35,199 nt of DNA from Candidatus Woesearchaeota archaeon. Its GTDB lineage: Archaea; Nanobdellota; Nanobdellia; Woesearchaeales; DSVV01. Shown piece after piece: positions 25,322-34,138 of the stretch; positions within the stretch are counted from its first letter, which is position 1, and each line of letters starts with the position of its first letter. The stretch spans positions 1-35,199 of the forward strand of contig JAGVYH010000025.1 of the NCBI GenBank assembly GCA_018303325.1. Direction: 5' to 3'. The position numbers and the translations under genes were made by a program. Under the pieces are notes generated by a model. That model saw nothing but the letters and a program-made list of their open reading frames with translations, had not been told where the DNA came from and searched no databases.

Positions 25322-26167
25322 TCACTTAACTCCAATCGTCCCTGGCCCTCGTCTTCCAACAATCGGCCCGTCTTTGACAATAAAACCAGCAGCGTTCATA
25401 TTTTCTCTCACAATTCTTGCGCAGGAATATGTCGCAAGAATGCCATTATTTGCCATCACTGCATAAATATCCTGAAAGAATTCCTTTGTCCATAATTCAT
25501 GGCAGGTTTTTGGCGAAAATGGATCGAAAAAGCAGAAGTTGAATTGAATATTTTTTGCATTGTTTTGATTAGCTAATTTAGTTATTGTAGTTATTATTTC
25601 TGCTCTGTTTAATGTTTTTATTGTTTCTCTTGCGTCTCCAATTATTATTTTTAGATTTACATTTTTTTCATGAAGAGTAAATTCGTTTTTTTTATGATTT
25701 ATGGATTGAACAAGTTTTTGAATTAAATCATAATGAGCAATTGGTGGGGTTAATTCTTTTAATTTATTTAGGATATTAATATCATTCTCAAGACCAATGA
25801 TATTAATTTTGCAATCAGGGTTAACTGCTAAAACATTGTCAATTGCAACTGCTGTGTTATAACCGAGACCAAAACAAACATCCAAGATATTGATTTCATC
25901 ATGAAGTTTAGTAAATTCCTTAATTTTACATGCATCAGAGAACTTTTTCTGCGCCTCTTCAACTGCGCCGCTGACTGAATGATATGTTTCTTGATATTGC
26001 TCGTTGAAGAAAGTAATTGAATTGTCTTTTGTTATGATTGGTTTAATATTTTGATTAGAGTTGTCTTTTGTTATAACTAGTTTGATGTTTTGAATAGGGT
26101 TGTCTTTTGTTGTGAATGAACTGGTTGAATTGTCCCTTATTGTGGTTGATTTTATATTTTGGCTCAT
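25322..26167 (-). CDS. MnmC-like SAM-dependent methyltransferase
   Basis: 281 residues. It matches the methyltransferase half of MnmC, which acts on 5-aminomethyl-2-thiouridine in tRNA wobble position 34. Motifs: SITFFNEQYQETYHS near residue 50, SAM motif ILDVCFGLGYNT, CFFDPFSPKTCHELW, and the end AAGFIVKDGPIVGRRGPGT. The FAD oxidase half is missing, as in most archaeal forms. The first 48 residues are an Asn/Thr/Lys repeat (TKDNxxQNIKxxI about every 14 residues) outside the fold. Start is likely leaderless: TATA-like TTTATATATT lies about 29 nt upstream. Confidence 0.83.
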   Translation of the reverse strand: MSQNIKSTTIRDNSTSSFTTKDNPIQNIKLVITKDNSNQNIKPIITKDNSITFFNEQYQETYHSVSGAVEEAQKKFSDACKIKEFTKLHDEINILDVCFGLGYNTAVAIDNVLAVNPDCKINIIGLENDINILNKLKELTPPIAHYDLIQKLVQSINHKKNEFTLHEKNVNLKIIIGDARETIKTLNRAEIITTITKLANQNNAKNIQFNFCFFDPFSPKTCHELWTKEFFQDIYAVMANNGILATYSCARIVRENMNAAGFIVKDGPIVGRRGPGTIGVK

Positions 26168-26375
26168 GATAACTTTCAGAAGAATTAAATAATATATAAA
26201 GCATATGCTGAACTCACCTTAAAATAATTACTCACGCGTTATAATTATCCCTATTTATTATATTAAAAACAACAACTTTTAAATATATAAAGCTACTGTG
26301 ATGATAAATCAATAAGAGAAATGACAAAGTGATATTGAAACTATTTAATTAAAAACTAAAGAATGGTGATATAAT

Positions 26376-26705
26376 ATGTTTGAATGGCTTGTGGACTTGT
26401 TTAAGACAAAAGAAAAGGATGAAAAAAAGATAAAATGCAAAGGCTGCGGCGCATTTATAAGTGAAAGCAATGCAGTATTGGATGTAGACAGCGGCGCATT
26501 TATATGCAGAGACTGCAAAGGCATTGGAGCAGAGATGGAAAAGCTCGGAAAAGGCGGAATCAAATCTGCAGTCAAACAACAAGCAGGAGAAGAAGACGAC
26601 CGCGGAAAAGCCAGATGCAAAAGATGCGGATTTGTTAATACTTACTCAAAAAGCAGGGGTCTGCCAGATTCTTGCGGTTATTGCAACAGAAAGTTTAAGG
26701 TGTAA
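26376..26705 (+). CDS. double zinc-ribbon protein
   Basis: 109 residues. Two zinc sites: C21-X2-C24 with C44-X2-C47, and C81-X2-C84 with C100-X2-C103. A charged linker joins them. An amphipathic N-terminal helix (MFEWLVDLF) could bind a membrane or partner. Such proteins often mediate protein or nucleic-acid contacts; no known family was recognised. GGTGAT (26365-26370) is 5 nt before the ATG. It diverges from the MnmC-like gene across about 200 bp with a TATA-like TTTAAATATATAAAG near 26277. Confidence 0.75.
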   Translation: MFEWLVDLFKTKEKDEKKIKCKGCGAFISESNAVLDVDSGAFICRDCKGIGAEMEKLGKGGIKSAVKQQAGEEDDRGKARCKRCGFVNTYSKSRGLPDSCGYCNRKFKV

Positions 26706-26850
26706 GAGGTTTTATTGATTTCTTATTTCCTGTTCTGTTTTTTTAAATATTTCTTTCTTAAGTTTTATTTTTTTCCCATAACAATGTATGCTATCTAAAC
26801 AATTGATTAAGGCGCAGCCATCGTTCACTATTAATTAAGTTTTTTATTTA

Positions 26851-26878
26851 GTTCTTGGCATGTCCAACCAGTTCACTA
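26851..26878 (-). repeat. 28-nt dispersed repeat, copy 2
   Basis: Inverted copy of 16650-16677, 26 of 28 bases equal. It lies in the 354-bp gap before the 27060 gene, a gap that also holds a heptamer repeat and a third CCCACAAACGGG copy. Confidence 0.8.
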
Positions 26879-26884
26879 TGAAAA

Positions 26885-26919
26885 CTAGGTGCTAGGTTCT
26901 GGGTGCTAGGTGCTGGTGG
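26885..26919. repeat. 7-bp tandem repeat, five units
   Basis: Units CTAGGTG, CTAGGTT, CTGGGTG, CTAGGTG, CTGGTGG, consensus CTRGGTG. GC-richer than its surroundings and non-coding. Confidence 0.85.
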
Positions 26920-26935
26920 CGATAATTCATCGTAA

Positions 26936-26970
26936 CTCGCCCACAAACGGGTTTGGAGCGGAAAAAGAGG
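26936..26970 (+). repeat. partial copy of the CCCACAAACGGG repeat
   Basis: CCCACAAACGGG and the purine-rich tail (GAGCGGAAAAAGAGG) resemble 19642-19675, with less similarity before the core. A short GGCG/CGCC stem around 26917-26942 precedes it. Confidence 0.6.
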
Positions 26971-26973
26971 ATA

Positions 26974-27057
26974 ATGACTAAAAAAAGAGTGAGAAGACAA
27001 AACCCCAGCCAAACAAATACCAATAACTTTAAAAAATACAAGCCATTCCCCTTGTAA
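26974..27057 (+). CDS. possible 27-residue basic peptide
   Basis: A short frame MTKKRVRRQNPSQTNTNNFK and seven more residues, rich in Lys/Arg/Asn. AGAGG lies 3 nt before its ATG, and its TAA ends 2 nt before the next ATG at 27060. It could be a leader peptide or chance. The TATA-like TTTAAAAAATA of the next gene falls inside it, which argues against coding. Confidence 0.22.
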   Translation: MTKKRVRRQNPSQTNTNNFKKYKPFPL

Positions 27058-27059
27058 TT

Positions 27060-28130
27060 ATGGTAAACCCAGCAAGTGGAGAACTAACATGCAGAAGTGG
27101 AGAGCTAACAGACAGATTAGTAATAAATACTGAGCACACAACTGCTCATGAAAGATTTTATTCTGGTGATTTTAAACCATTTCTTCGGCATTCTGAAGGT
27201 TGGCGTAAAGGTGGTTGGATACTTGCGCCTTATGATTTTGTAGATGTTAATACTCTCAAAGAATTTTTGATATCAGAACAACTTGTTTCTGAAGAAGAAT
27301 TTCCATTAGATGGGGGAACTAATGGTTCTAAATTTGGGTTATTTTCCCCAGATGTTGCTAAACATAAGCAAAAATTAGAAGAAAAAGTGAGTAAAAGTAA
27401 CGGTTTATTTATTTATCATCCTAATGATCCTTTAATGAGTGGACAGGATGTGCTGGATGAATGTGGTCTTGTTACCAGTGCCTATATAGTAAAAGCAAAT
27501 AAATTAGATGAGGCTTGGGGTAAAATGGCAGGTAGCTGGAATTATAATCCGACAGGACCAGAAGAATTTACTGACCTTAGCTTTCTCCAAGTAAAAACAA
27601 TGGTTCAAATTAAACAAAATGCACTTGTAAGACATACAAAAGATACAATAGACAAAAGGATTGAAGATAAGTATGTTAATCTTGTTATGACTGATTTAAG
27701 AAGAAGGTTAAATGCTGATACTAATACTGATAATACTAATTGTAGTACAGATAATGAATTAACTCAAATGTATGCTGGTATTGGCGGGGATACTTATTAT
27801 GGCGTAGGATTTGTTACATTAAGAACAGCTAATTATGATACATATAGATTTGCCCAAGCAAATATGCTTCCTACGTTAAAGACAGTGTTAAGTGATCCAT
27901 TAGTTATAGAAATGCTGCTAATTCAGCAAGAAATTGGAATTTTAAGAAACGTTTCTTATGAATATGGACAAAAACAACAGGATAGATTTGGTGTTAGAGC
28001 AGGTATCTTAGAAGCACACAAGTTAGCAGAAGAAAAATTAATGAAACAATTATACACCTCAAATTTAGACTCTGCAGTAGAAAGGCTTGGACAGCATGAA
28101 GAAGTTGTTAGTGTTCTAAGATTGATGTAG
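27060..28130 (+). CDS. hypothetical protein, unknown family
   Basis: 356 residues, not recognised. The N-terminal 200 look globular, with aromatic-rich segments (GWRKGGWILAPYDFVDV, NGLFIYHPNDPL). A short Asn/Thr-rich tract (residues 218-232) interrupts the chain, after which come GIGGDTYYGVGFVTL and a helical tail with no membrane segment. The start has no Shine-Dalgarno; a TATA-like ACTTTAAAAAATA is centred about 28 nt upstream, so it is probably leaderless. It stands alone, followed by the four-arm element and the fatty-acid operon. Confidence 0.65.
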   Translation: MVNPASGELTCRSGELTDRLVINTEHTTAHERFYSGDFKPFLRHSEGWRKGGWILAPYDFVDVNTLKEFLISEQLVSEEEFPLDGGTNGSKFGLFSPDVAKHKQKLEEKVSKSNGLFIYHPNDPLMSGQDVLDECGLVTSAYIVKANKLDEAWGKMAGSWNYNPTGPEEFTDLSFLQVKTMVQIKQNALVRHTKDTIDKRIEDKYVNLVMTDLRRRLNADTNTDNTNCSTDNELTQMYAGIGGDTYYGVGFVTLRTANYDTYRFAQANMLPTLKTVLSDPLVIEMLLIQQEIGILRNVSYEYGQKQQDRFGVRAGILEAHKLAEEKLMKQLYTSNLDSAVERLGQHEEVVSVLRLM

Positions 28131-28230
28131 TGATTTATTCTATTTTTTCTATTTCTTACAATATAATCTATTTTCTAAAACACAATAATACTTATATACT
28201 AAACGATATTTTAACATTTTATTGTAAATT

Positions 28231-28323
28231 TATACCAAAAGCACAAAATAATCGAACATTATTTTGTGCTTTTGTATATACAAAAGCAATTAATTTGTTC
28301 GAAAATTAATTGCTTTTAGTATA
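28231..28323. repeat. four-arm palindromic element, copy B
   Basis: Same architecture and length as copy A. Hairpin a: 28237-28252/28258-28273 (16 bp, loop CGAAC). Linker GTATATAC at 28274-28281. Hairpin b: 28282-28296/28303-28317 (15 bp, loop GTTCGA). Outer arms 28231-28243/28311-28323 pair with one mismatch. Against copy A, TG/CA pairs in all four arms are exchanged, giving AAAAGCA for AAAAGTG, and every stem stays intact. It lies upstream of fadB-like 28439. Confidence 0.9.
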
Positions 28324-28398
28324 TTTAAATTTGGAAAAGACTTTATCTGTGACTAAATGCTCAGAAATCAAATAGGTCATAGTATTCGCTTTTCCAAA
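28322..28398 (+). promoter_or_regulatory. promoter region of the fatty-acid operon
   Basis: TATA-like TATTTAAATT (28322-28331) directly follows element B. A 10-bp inverted repeat TTTGGAAAAG (28330-28339) and CTTTTCCAAA (28389-28398) brackets the expected transcription start. It may be a two-site operator. Confidence 0.4.
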
Positions 28399-28422
28399 CA
28401 GTAATGAATTTTAGTTAAGATT

Positions 28423-28430
28423 AGGAGGTG
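28423..28430 (+). promoter_or_regulatory. strong Shine-Dalgarno of the fadB-like gene
   Basis: AGGAGGTG, 8 nt before the ATG at 28439, one of the best ribosome sites in the window and evidence for a transcript with a leader. Confidence 0.8.
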
Positions 28431-28438
28431 TTCTTAAA

Positions 28439-31036
28439 ATGAGTAGTTGTCTTCAAAAAGGAAAAGTAGTGATTTTAGGTTCAGGCGTGATGGGGAGTGG
28501 AATTGCAGCTCATCTGGCTAATTGTGCTGGAGAAGCAGACATTGACCAAATTTATTTGTTGGATATTGTTCCTTCAAAATTATCTAGTGAACAGATTGCA
28601 CAAGGTTATACTTTAACTCATCGTGGTGTAAGAAACCTTTTAGCACAAAGAGCATTAGGAAGAATCAAAAATGATCCTAAAACAGGATTGATGATTCCAG
28701 ACTACGCTAACAGGATAGTTGTTGGCAATGTAGAAGACGATTTAGAAAAAGCAATTCGTGGTGCAGACTGGGTAATAGAAGTAGTTCCTGAAGTTCTAGA
28801 GATTAAACGTGCTCTTTATGACAAAGTCATTCCTTTATTAGACGCTGAAACTATCTTGAGTTCGAACACATCTGGCATCTCAATAAAGAGATTAATGGAT
28901 GGTTATCCTATTGATGTACAAGAGAGATTTTTAGTAACACATTTCTTTAACCCAGTAAGGCATATGAAATTATTAGAATTGGTTGCTGGAGAGAAAACTC
29001 GTGAGGATGTAACAGAACTTATTGAAGAGATGGGTAGAGAGAACTTAGGCAAAGGTGTAGTTTTGTGCAATGATACGCCTGGATTTGTCGGCAACAGAAT
29101 TGGTGTAGAAGAATTAGCTCATGTGCTTAATTTAATTCCAAACTATGGCGCAGAGATGATAGATTATGTTTTAGGAAAACATATGTTGGGCAGAGGAGGA
29201 AAACCAGTAGTAACTTGCGAAATGATTGGCTTAGAAACAATGGTGCTCGTTGGTGATGATATTTACAAAGGCACAGCGCCTCTTGATGGTGATTTTGGTG
29301 TGATGCCAATACCAAACTTCTTGAGAGTCATGGTGACAAATGGTCAGCTAGGAGCAAAGACAGGAAAAGGGTTTTATGCTAAAAAAGGCAAAGAAGTGTT
29401 TGATTTAGAAACAGGAAAATATACACCTTCAGCAAAATTAGGAAAAGGCGGTCCAACTCTTGAATCTGTAGAGGCAGCAAAGAAAGCAAGGACTTTTGAA
29501 GAAAGAGTAAAAATAATGTTTGAAGCGCAAGACAAAGGAGGAGAAATTTGGAGAGAAATAGTCTTAAGAAACTGTGCTTATGCGTTGATGAAAGTCGGAG
29601 AAGTTTCTCCTGATGCTTCAATATTGCCTATTGACCACGCAATGGAATGGGGTTATAATAGAGACTTAGGTGGTCCTGGAAAAATTATTGATGCTATTGG
29701 CTTAGATAAATTTGTAGAAGCAGCAACTAAAAGAGGATATCCGACACCAGAATGGGCTAAAGATTTAGCTTCAAAGGGAAAGAAACTTTATGAGAAAGAT
29801 GATGAAGGATTTAAAACTGTGTTTGATATCAATGGGTTAGATTATGATCAGTGTCCAGAAACCGAGCCAATTATTTCTTTCACAAGTACTATTAGGAGAT
29901 ATACTACAGATACTACACCTATAAGTGAAGTCAAAGGAGCAGTGAAAATTGTAAGTGTTGAGACAGATATATTAGGGGTAGAAATAACTTCAAAGAGAGG
30001 AACAATAAACGCAGGCGTAATAAAAGAGATTAATCATGCATTGGATTTGTCACTTGGCGAATCTGACGGAAATGAAGAATATAAAGGAATAATCATAGCT
30101 AATACTAAAGATGCAGACTTTTCTCTTGGAGCTGATTTATACTTAATGTGCGGATTAAGTTTGTTTGCTAGAAAAGGCAGCAAGGAAGCTAAGACAGAGT
30201 TAGAATCAATTTCAAAAGGATTACAAGATTTAGCAATGAGAATAAAATATCATGAGCTTCCTGTAGTGATAGTTAAGCAGGGGCAAGCTGTGGGTGGAGG
30301 ATGCGAGTTAGGGTTTGGTGCCCATATTAGAGCATCAGCTGAACTATACACCGGCTTAGTAGAATTTGCAGTTGGATTAGTGCCTGGTGGTGGAGGAATG
30401 AAAGAGTTGCTGTTGAGTAGACGAGACATGAGAACAGCTGAAGGAAGATTGGAAGGCATTGACCCAATGAGTTATGTAAACGATGCAGTAGAATATATTT
30501 CTTGGAATTGGTTCAGAGTTTCCAGCAGCGCTGACGATGCAATAAGAAGAGGTTGGCTAAAACCGACAGATAGAATCTCAAGAAATACAGAAGCCTTACT
30601 CAATGATGCAATAGATGATGTAAATAGACTTTCATTTAATTATCAGCCACAAAGAGAAAGCGATGTGCGAATTTTATTGCCTGGAAAGGAAGGATATAAT
30701 AAAATCATTTGTGACAGCGAAGGTGGCCGAGTGTCAGGATGGGTTGTTCATGAATTTGTACCAAAGATAATGAAGCAAATAGCACTTGTTTATACTACTG
30801 GACCAGAAGGAGTGCCTGAATATGTAACTGAAAGAGAATTACTTGACAGAGAAAGAAAAGCATTTATGAATCTAGCTTTAGGAGATCACTTAACAACTAT
30901 TGTAGCCAGACAGGCATTTAAAATGGATAAAGATAAGTTTGAAACAAAGGCACTAAAAACAGCTGAAGAATATTTGGCCAACAATACAGCTAACAATACT
31001 AACTGTACAGCTAACAATACTTTGAGAGGTGAGTAA
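28439..31036 (+). CDS. 3-hydroxyacyl-CoA dehydrogenase/enoyl-CoA hydratase fusion
   Basis: 865 residues, two enzymes of beta-oxidation in one chain. The dehydrogenase comes first: NAD motif GSGVMGSG (14-21), SNTSGISI, THFFNPVRHMKLLE and the C-terminal domains to about 450. The hydratase/isomerase-type domain spans about 500-720: LGADLYLM, GGGCELGFGAHIRA and VGLVPGGGGMKELL. This order matches FadN-like and archaeal fusions, not E. coli FadB. It hydrates enoyl-CoA and oxidises the 3-hydroxy product with NAD. The last 20 residues are an Asn-Thr tract. The thiolase gene follows directly. Confidence 0.88.
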   Translation: MSSCLQKGKVVILGSGVMGSGIAAHLANCAGEADIDQIYLLDIVPSKLSSEQIAQGYTLTHRGVRNLLAQRALGRIKNDPKTGLMIPDYANRIVVGNVEDDLEKAIRGADWVIEVVPEVLEIKRALYDKVIPLLDAETILSSNTSGISIKRLMDGYPIDVQERFLVTHFFNPVRHMKLLELVAGEKTREDVTELIEEMGRENLGKGVVLCNDTPGFVGNRIGVEELAHVLNLIPNYGAEMIDYVLGKHMLGRGGKPVVTCEMIGLETMVLVGDDIYKGTAPLDGDFGVMPIPNFLRVMVTNGQLGAKTGKGFYAKKGKEVFDLETGKYTPSAKLGKGGPTLESVEAAKKARTFEERVKIMFEAQDKGGEIWREIVLRNCAYALMKVGEVSPDASILPIDHAMEWGYNRDLGGPGKIIDAIGLDKFVEAATKRGYPTPEWAKDLASKGKKLYEKDDEGFKTVFDINGLDYDQCPETEPIISFTSTIRRYTTDTTPISEVKGAVKIVSVETDILGVEITSKRGTINAGVIKEINHALDLSLGESDGNEEYKGIIIANTKDADFSLGADLYLMCGLSLFARKGSKEAKTELESISKGLQDLAMRIKYHELPVVIVKQGQAVGGGCELGFGAHIRASAELYTGLVEFAVGLVPGGGGMKELLLSRRDMRTAEGRLEGIDPMSYVNDAVEYISWNWFRVSSSADDAIRRGWLKPTDRISRNTEALLNDAIDDVNRLSFNYQPQRESDVRILLPGKEGYNKIICDSEGGRVSGWVVHEFVPKIMKQIALVYTTGPEGVPEYVTERELLDRERKAFMNLALGDHLTTIVARQAFKMDKDKFETKALKTAEEYLANNTANNTNCTANNTLRGE

Positions 31037-31037
31037 A

Positions 31038-32345
31038 ATGTCTAAAATACTAACTGAAAGAATCGTAATATTAGATGCAGTAAGAACACCAGTTGTAAGA
31101 AGCACAGGTGATAAAATTCCATTTGAAGAAGGCGGAGATGGAAAAGAAAAAAGACATGGGGCTTTTTCTCATCTTACTTCAGACTATCTATTTTCAACTG
31201 TATTAAGTGCATTACTAAAGAGAAATCCTGATGTTAGAGGAGAGGAGTTGGCAGACATTCTAGCTGGCTGTGCAATGCAATATAATTATCAAGCAGGAGA
31301 CATAGCAAGGGTATCAGCAATAATGACAAAAGGAATACCAGAAAGAGTACCAGCAGCAACAGTAAATAGATTATGCGCCTCAGGATTAACAGCTATAACT
31401 AGTGGAGCAGAACATTTGATTGCGGGACAAAGATTTGCTGAGAGTTATAAGCCAGAAGTAATGATCGCTGGTGGTGTTGATTCAATGAGCCAACAAAGAA
31501 TGGCAGACTTTCTGAAACCATCATTGGCTTTTAGAACAGGTTACTTAAATTTAGTTGAAAATGGAGACATTGCCTTAAACATGGGAGTAACAGCAGAATT
31601 GTTGGCACATGAGCATGGTATTTCTGTAGAAGAGCAGAGAACATTTGCTTACCATAGCCATAGAAAAGCAATTGCAGCACTTGACACACATGCCTTTGAT
31701 CATGAGATTATACCTGTAAATGTAGGTGGAGGAAAATATCAAAGTGTGGATGATGGAGCAAGACGATATGAAAGTTTAGAATCAGCTTTGGCGCAGATGA
31801 AAAAACTAAAACCCTCTTTTATATTAACTAATCCTTTAGTTGGTACACAAGGAACAGTAGATGCAGCTACCTCTTCTTTAGTTTCAGACGGCGCAGCAGC
31901 AGTAATTGTGTGTCTGGAAAGTTATGCTGAAAAAATAGGGGTAAAGCCATTGGCAGAGTTAATATCATGGCATTATGAAGGAGTAGATCCAAGAAGAATG
32001 GGTTGGGGTCCTGTGCCTGCAGCAAGAATTGCTTTAGCAAAAGCTGGTTTGAACATTCATGATATGGGTGCAATTGAGTTGAATGAGGCATTCGCAGCGC
32101 AGTCATTAGCAGTACAAAGAGGATGGCAGAAAGAGCTGGACTATTCTAGGAACGCTTTTGATGAACATGTGAACAGAAGAGGAGGAGCAATTGCCTTAGG
32201 ACATCCGTTGGGTGCAACAGGAGCAAGAATCACAGCAACTTTATTAAACATCTTAAAAGATGAAGGGCATCAATATGGATTAATAACAATGTGTGTAGGA
32301 CTTGGTATGGGCGGAGCAGCAGTGTATAAAAATTATTCACGCTAA
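31038..32345 (+). CDS. acetyl-CoA acyltransferase (thiolase)
   Basis: 435 residues from ATG 31038. Nucleophile Cys113 in NRLCASGLTAI, NEAFAAQ, His389 in ALGHPLGATGAR and Cys419 in TMCVGLGMGG are all intact. It cleaves 3-ketoacyl-CoA with CoA, or runs in reverse to condense acetyl-CoA. The frame is open from GTG 31029, but GAGGTGAG (31025-31032) is placed 5 nt before ATG 31038, one base after the previous stop. It is longer than typical 390-residue thiolases, like FadI-type subunits. No acyl-CoA dehydrogenase or ligase lies in the window. Confidence 0.9.
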   Translation: MSKILTERIVILDAVRTPVVRSTGDKIPFEEGGDGKEKRHGAFSHLTSDYLFSTVLSALLKRNPDVRGEELADILAGCAMQYNYQAGDIARVSAIMTKGIPERVPAATVNRLCASGLTAITSGAEHLIAGQRFAESYKPEVMIAGGVDSMSQQRMADFLKPSLAFRTGYLNLVENGDIALNMGVTAELLAHEHGISVEEQRTFAYHSHRKAIAALDTHAFDHEIIPVNVGGGKYQSVDDGARRYESLESALAQMKKLKPSFILTNPLVGTQGTVDAATSSLVSDGAAAVIVCLESYAEKIGVKPLAELISWHYEGVDPRRMGWGPVPAARIALAKAGLNIHDMGAIELNEAFAAQSLAVQRGWQKELDYSRNAFDEHVNRRGGAIALGHPLGATGARITATLLNILKDEGHQYGLITMCVGLGMGGAAVYKNYSR

Positions 32346-32409
32346 GTTTTCTTTTTTCTTTAAATCGTTTACACCCAACAAGATTATTTACATTACCACT
32401 TTTTTGTCC

Positions 32410-33915
32410 TCACTTTCTCTTCTTCTTAGAACTCATATATAATGTCCTCGTCGGATATGGTATTTCTATGTGGTTCTTTTTCAGTGCATTATAGACTAAA
32501 GACAATGCTTGGCTCTCTGCGAGATATTTATTTTTGTAATCATCAATAAAAAACAGGAGCTTGAAATCAAGGCTGTAATCACCCATCTTTACAAATATTA
32601 CCTTTGTCATATGCGGTAATGATATTTGTTTCATTCCATTTACTGCATTCAGCAAAACTTTTTTCACCTTCTCAATATCGCTTCCATAAACAACACTAAC
32701 AGGCAGCACTACCCTTAAATTATTGTCTGGCTTTGCATAGTTAATAATGCGCATATTTCCCAAGACAGCATTTGGAACAACAAGCAGCTCATTGTCATAA
32801 GTCTTTATTTTTGTGCTTCTCAAGCCAATGTGCAGAACTTCTCCAACTTCATTTGTTTCCAGTTTGATTATATCGCCGACTCTAAACGAGTGCTCAAGCA
32901 TCAAAGAAATGCCGCTGAAAATATTATCAAGCGTTCCTTTCAGTGCAAAACCTAAAATTACAGATATAATACCGACGCTTAACAATAAAGATTTTATATT
33001 TAAGCCCCATATTGCAAGAAGAATTACCAAACCAATGAAAATAAACAGGATTTTGATAAAATTGCTTGTTATCTGAATAATATCTTCGTTAATTGTAGAC
33101 GGTGTTTCTCTCCACCATTCTTCCAAAAGGTCGTCTGTAAGCTTAATTAATGTATGTATCACTAATGCAACAATTAATGTTTTGATTATAGGAAAGATAT
33201 ATGCCTGCGCATAAATCTGCGTGTAATCAATTGTATTGAGAGAGATGAGAATGCCTAGCAGGATTATTGACCATGATAATGGATATTCAACTCTATCAAC
33301 AATGATATCATCCATTTTTGTCTTTGTTTTTTTGACAACTTCTGTAAAATAAGTTTTGAAAACAAAAAGAAGTATCTTTGCAACAATCAGATAAATCAAG
33401 AATATACTGATTGCATAAGCAAGTTGGTTCTCTTTGACTAAGGCGATTAAGCTTTGGGAAATAGTTAATAAATTCACATCCCAAAACTTAAACAATACAA
33501 AAATAACAAACAAGGTTATCAATAATTTTACAAAATAATTAATAAAATGCGCAAGTTTTATCTTTGATTTCAATGTTCTATGATGCGTCTCACTTGTTTT
33601 TTCAACAAACTGATCTGTAAAATAGTTTGTGAGTAAGAATAATAAAAACATTACAATGAATATGATAATTATTTTGACGAATAAAATAAGCTCAATATTT
33701 AAACCAAGTGCCTTAAAACCAAAGTAAACTCCTGTGATGACGACCAACAAAACAAATGCGTTAATGATTCGCTTAAATAATTCCTGGTATCCCTTTAAAG
33801 ATTTAGAAAACAATTTGGATTTTGACAATTTTTTCTCAGAAAAGTATTTTATAGCTATAGCTGTTAAAAACGCAACTATTACTATAAAAACTGCTAAATA
33901 CCCCGAATTTCCCAT
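32410..33915 (-). CDS. MscS-family mechanosensitive channel
   Basis: 501 residues. About nine hydrophobic segments precede the MscS core. The pore-lining helix lies in SVGIISVILGFALKGTLDN. The beta domain follows with FRVGDIIKLETNEVGEV, GLRSTKIKTYDNELLVVPNA and NMRIINYAKPD. The C-terminal alpha/beta domain ends with a basic tail. It would open under membrane tension and release solutes after osmotic downshift. The extra N-terminal helices make it a large member of the family. It converges with the thiolase gene, 65 bp apart. Confidence 0.9.
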   Translation of the reverse strand: MGNSGYLAVFIVIVAFLTAIAIKYFSEKKLSKSKLFSKSLKGYQELFKRIINAFVLLVVITGVYFGFKALGLNIELILFVKIIIIFIVMFLLFLLTNYFTDQFVEKTSETHHRTLKSKIKLAHFINYFVKLLITLFVIFVLFKFWDVNLLTISQSLIALVKENQLAYAISIFLIYLIVAKILLFVFKTYFTEVVKKTKTKMDDIIVDRVEYPLSWSIILLGILISLNTIDYTQIYAQAYIFPIIKTLIVALVIHTLIKLTDDLLEEWWRETPSTINEDIIQITSNFIKILFIFIGLVILLAIWGLNIKSLLLSVGIISVILGFALKGTLDNIFSGISLMLEHSFRVGDIIKLETNEVGEVLHIGLRSTKIKTYDNELLVVPNAVLGNMRIINYAKPDNNLRVVLPVSVVYGSDIEKVKKVLLNAVNGMKQISLPHMTKVIFVKMGDYSLDFKLLFFIDDYKNKYLAESQALSLVYNALKKNHIEIPYPTRTLYMSSKKKRK

Positions 33916-34031
33916 TATTAATCTATCTATTTATACTTAGTATATTAAGATTTATGAGCATTTAGAAGTAGTGGTGCAGGTGTTTTTTTCTTTTTAAAAA
34001 TTGCCCATGCGCTAGAGAAAAAATTGCGTAA

Positions 34032-34057
34032 AACGTATGCGATCGCTGTTATATTCT
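34032..34057 (+). repeat. 26-bp GC-richer repeat, left copy
   Basis: AACGTATGCGATCGCT followed by GTTATATTCT. The same two halves occur at 34596-34610 and 34724-34733, separated there by about 113 bp. Nearby, TTTTTTGC-GAA-GCAAAAAA (34091-34109) is a strong mini-hairpin. Confidence 0.8.
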
Positions 34058-34120
34058 TCCGTTAGGAACGAGGAATAGTCTGCAAGACGGTTTTTTGCGA
34101 AGCAAAAAAATTCCGAAGAG

Positions 34121-34138
34121 TTTAGAGTGGGGATTATC
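34121..34138. repeat. 18-bp inverted repeat, left arm
   Basis: TTTAGAGTGGGGATTATC, perfect inverted match to 34569-34586. It contains the stop codon of the enclosed membrane-protein gene. Confidence 0.95.
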
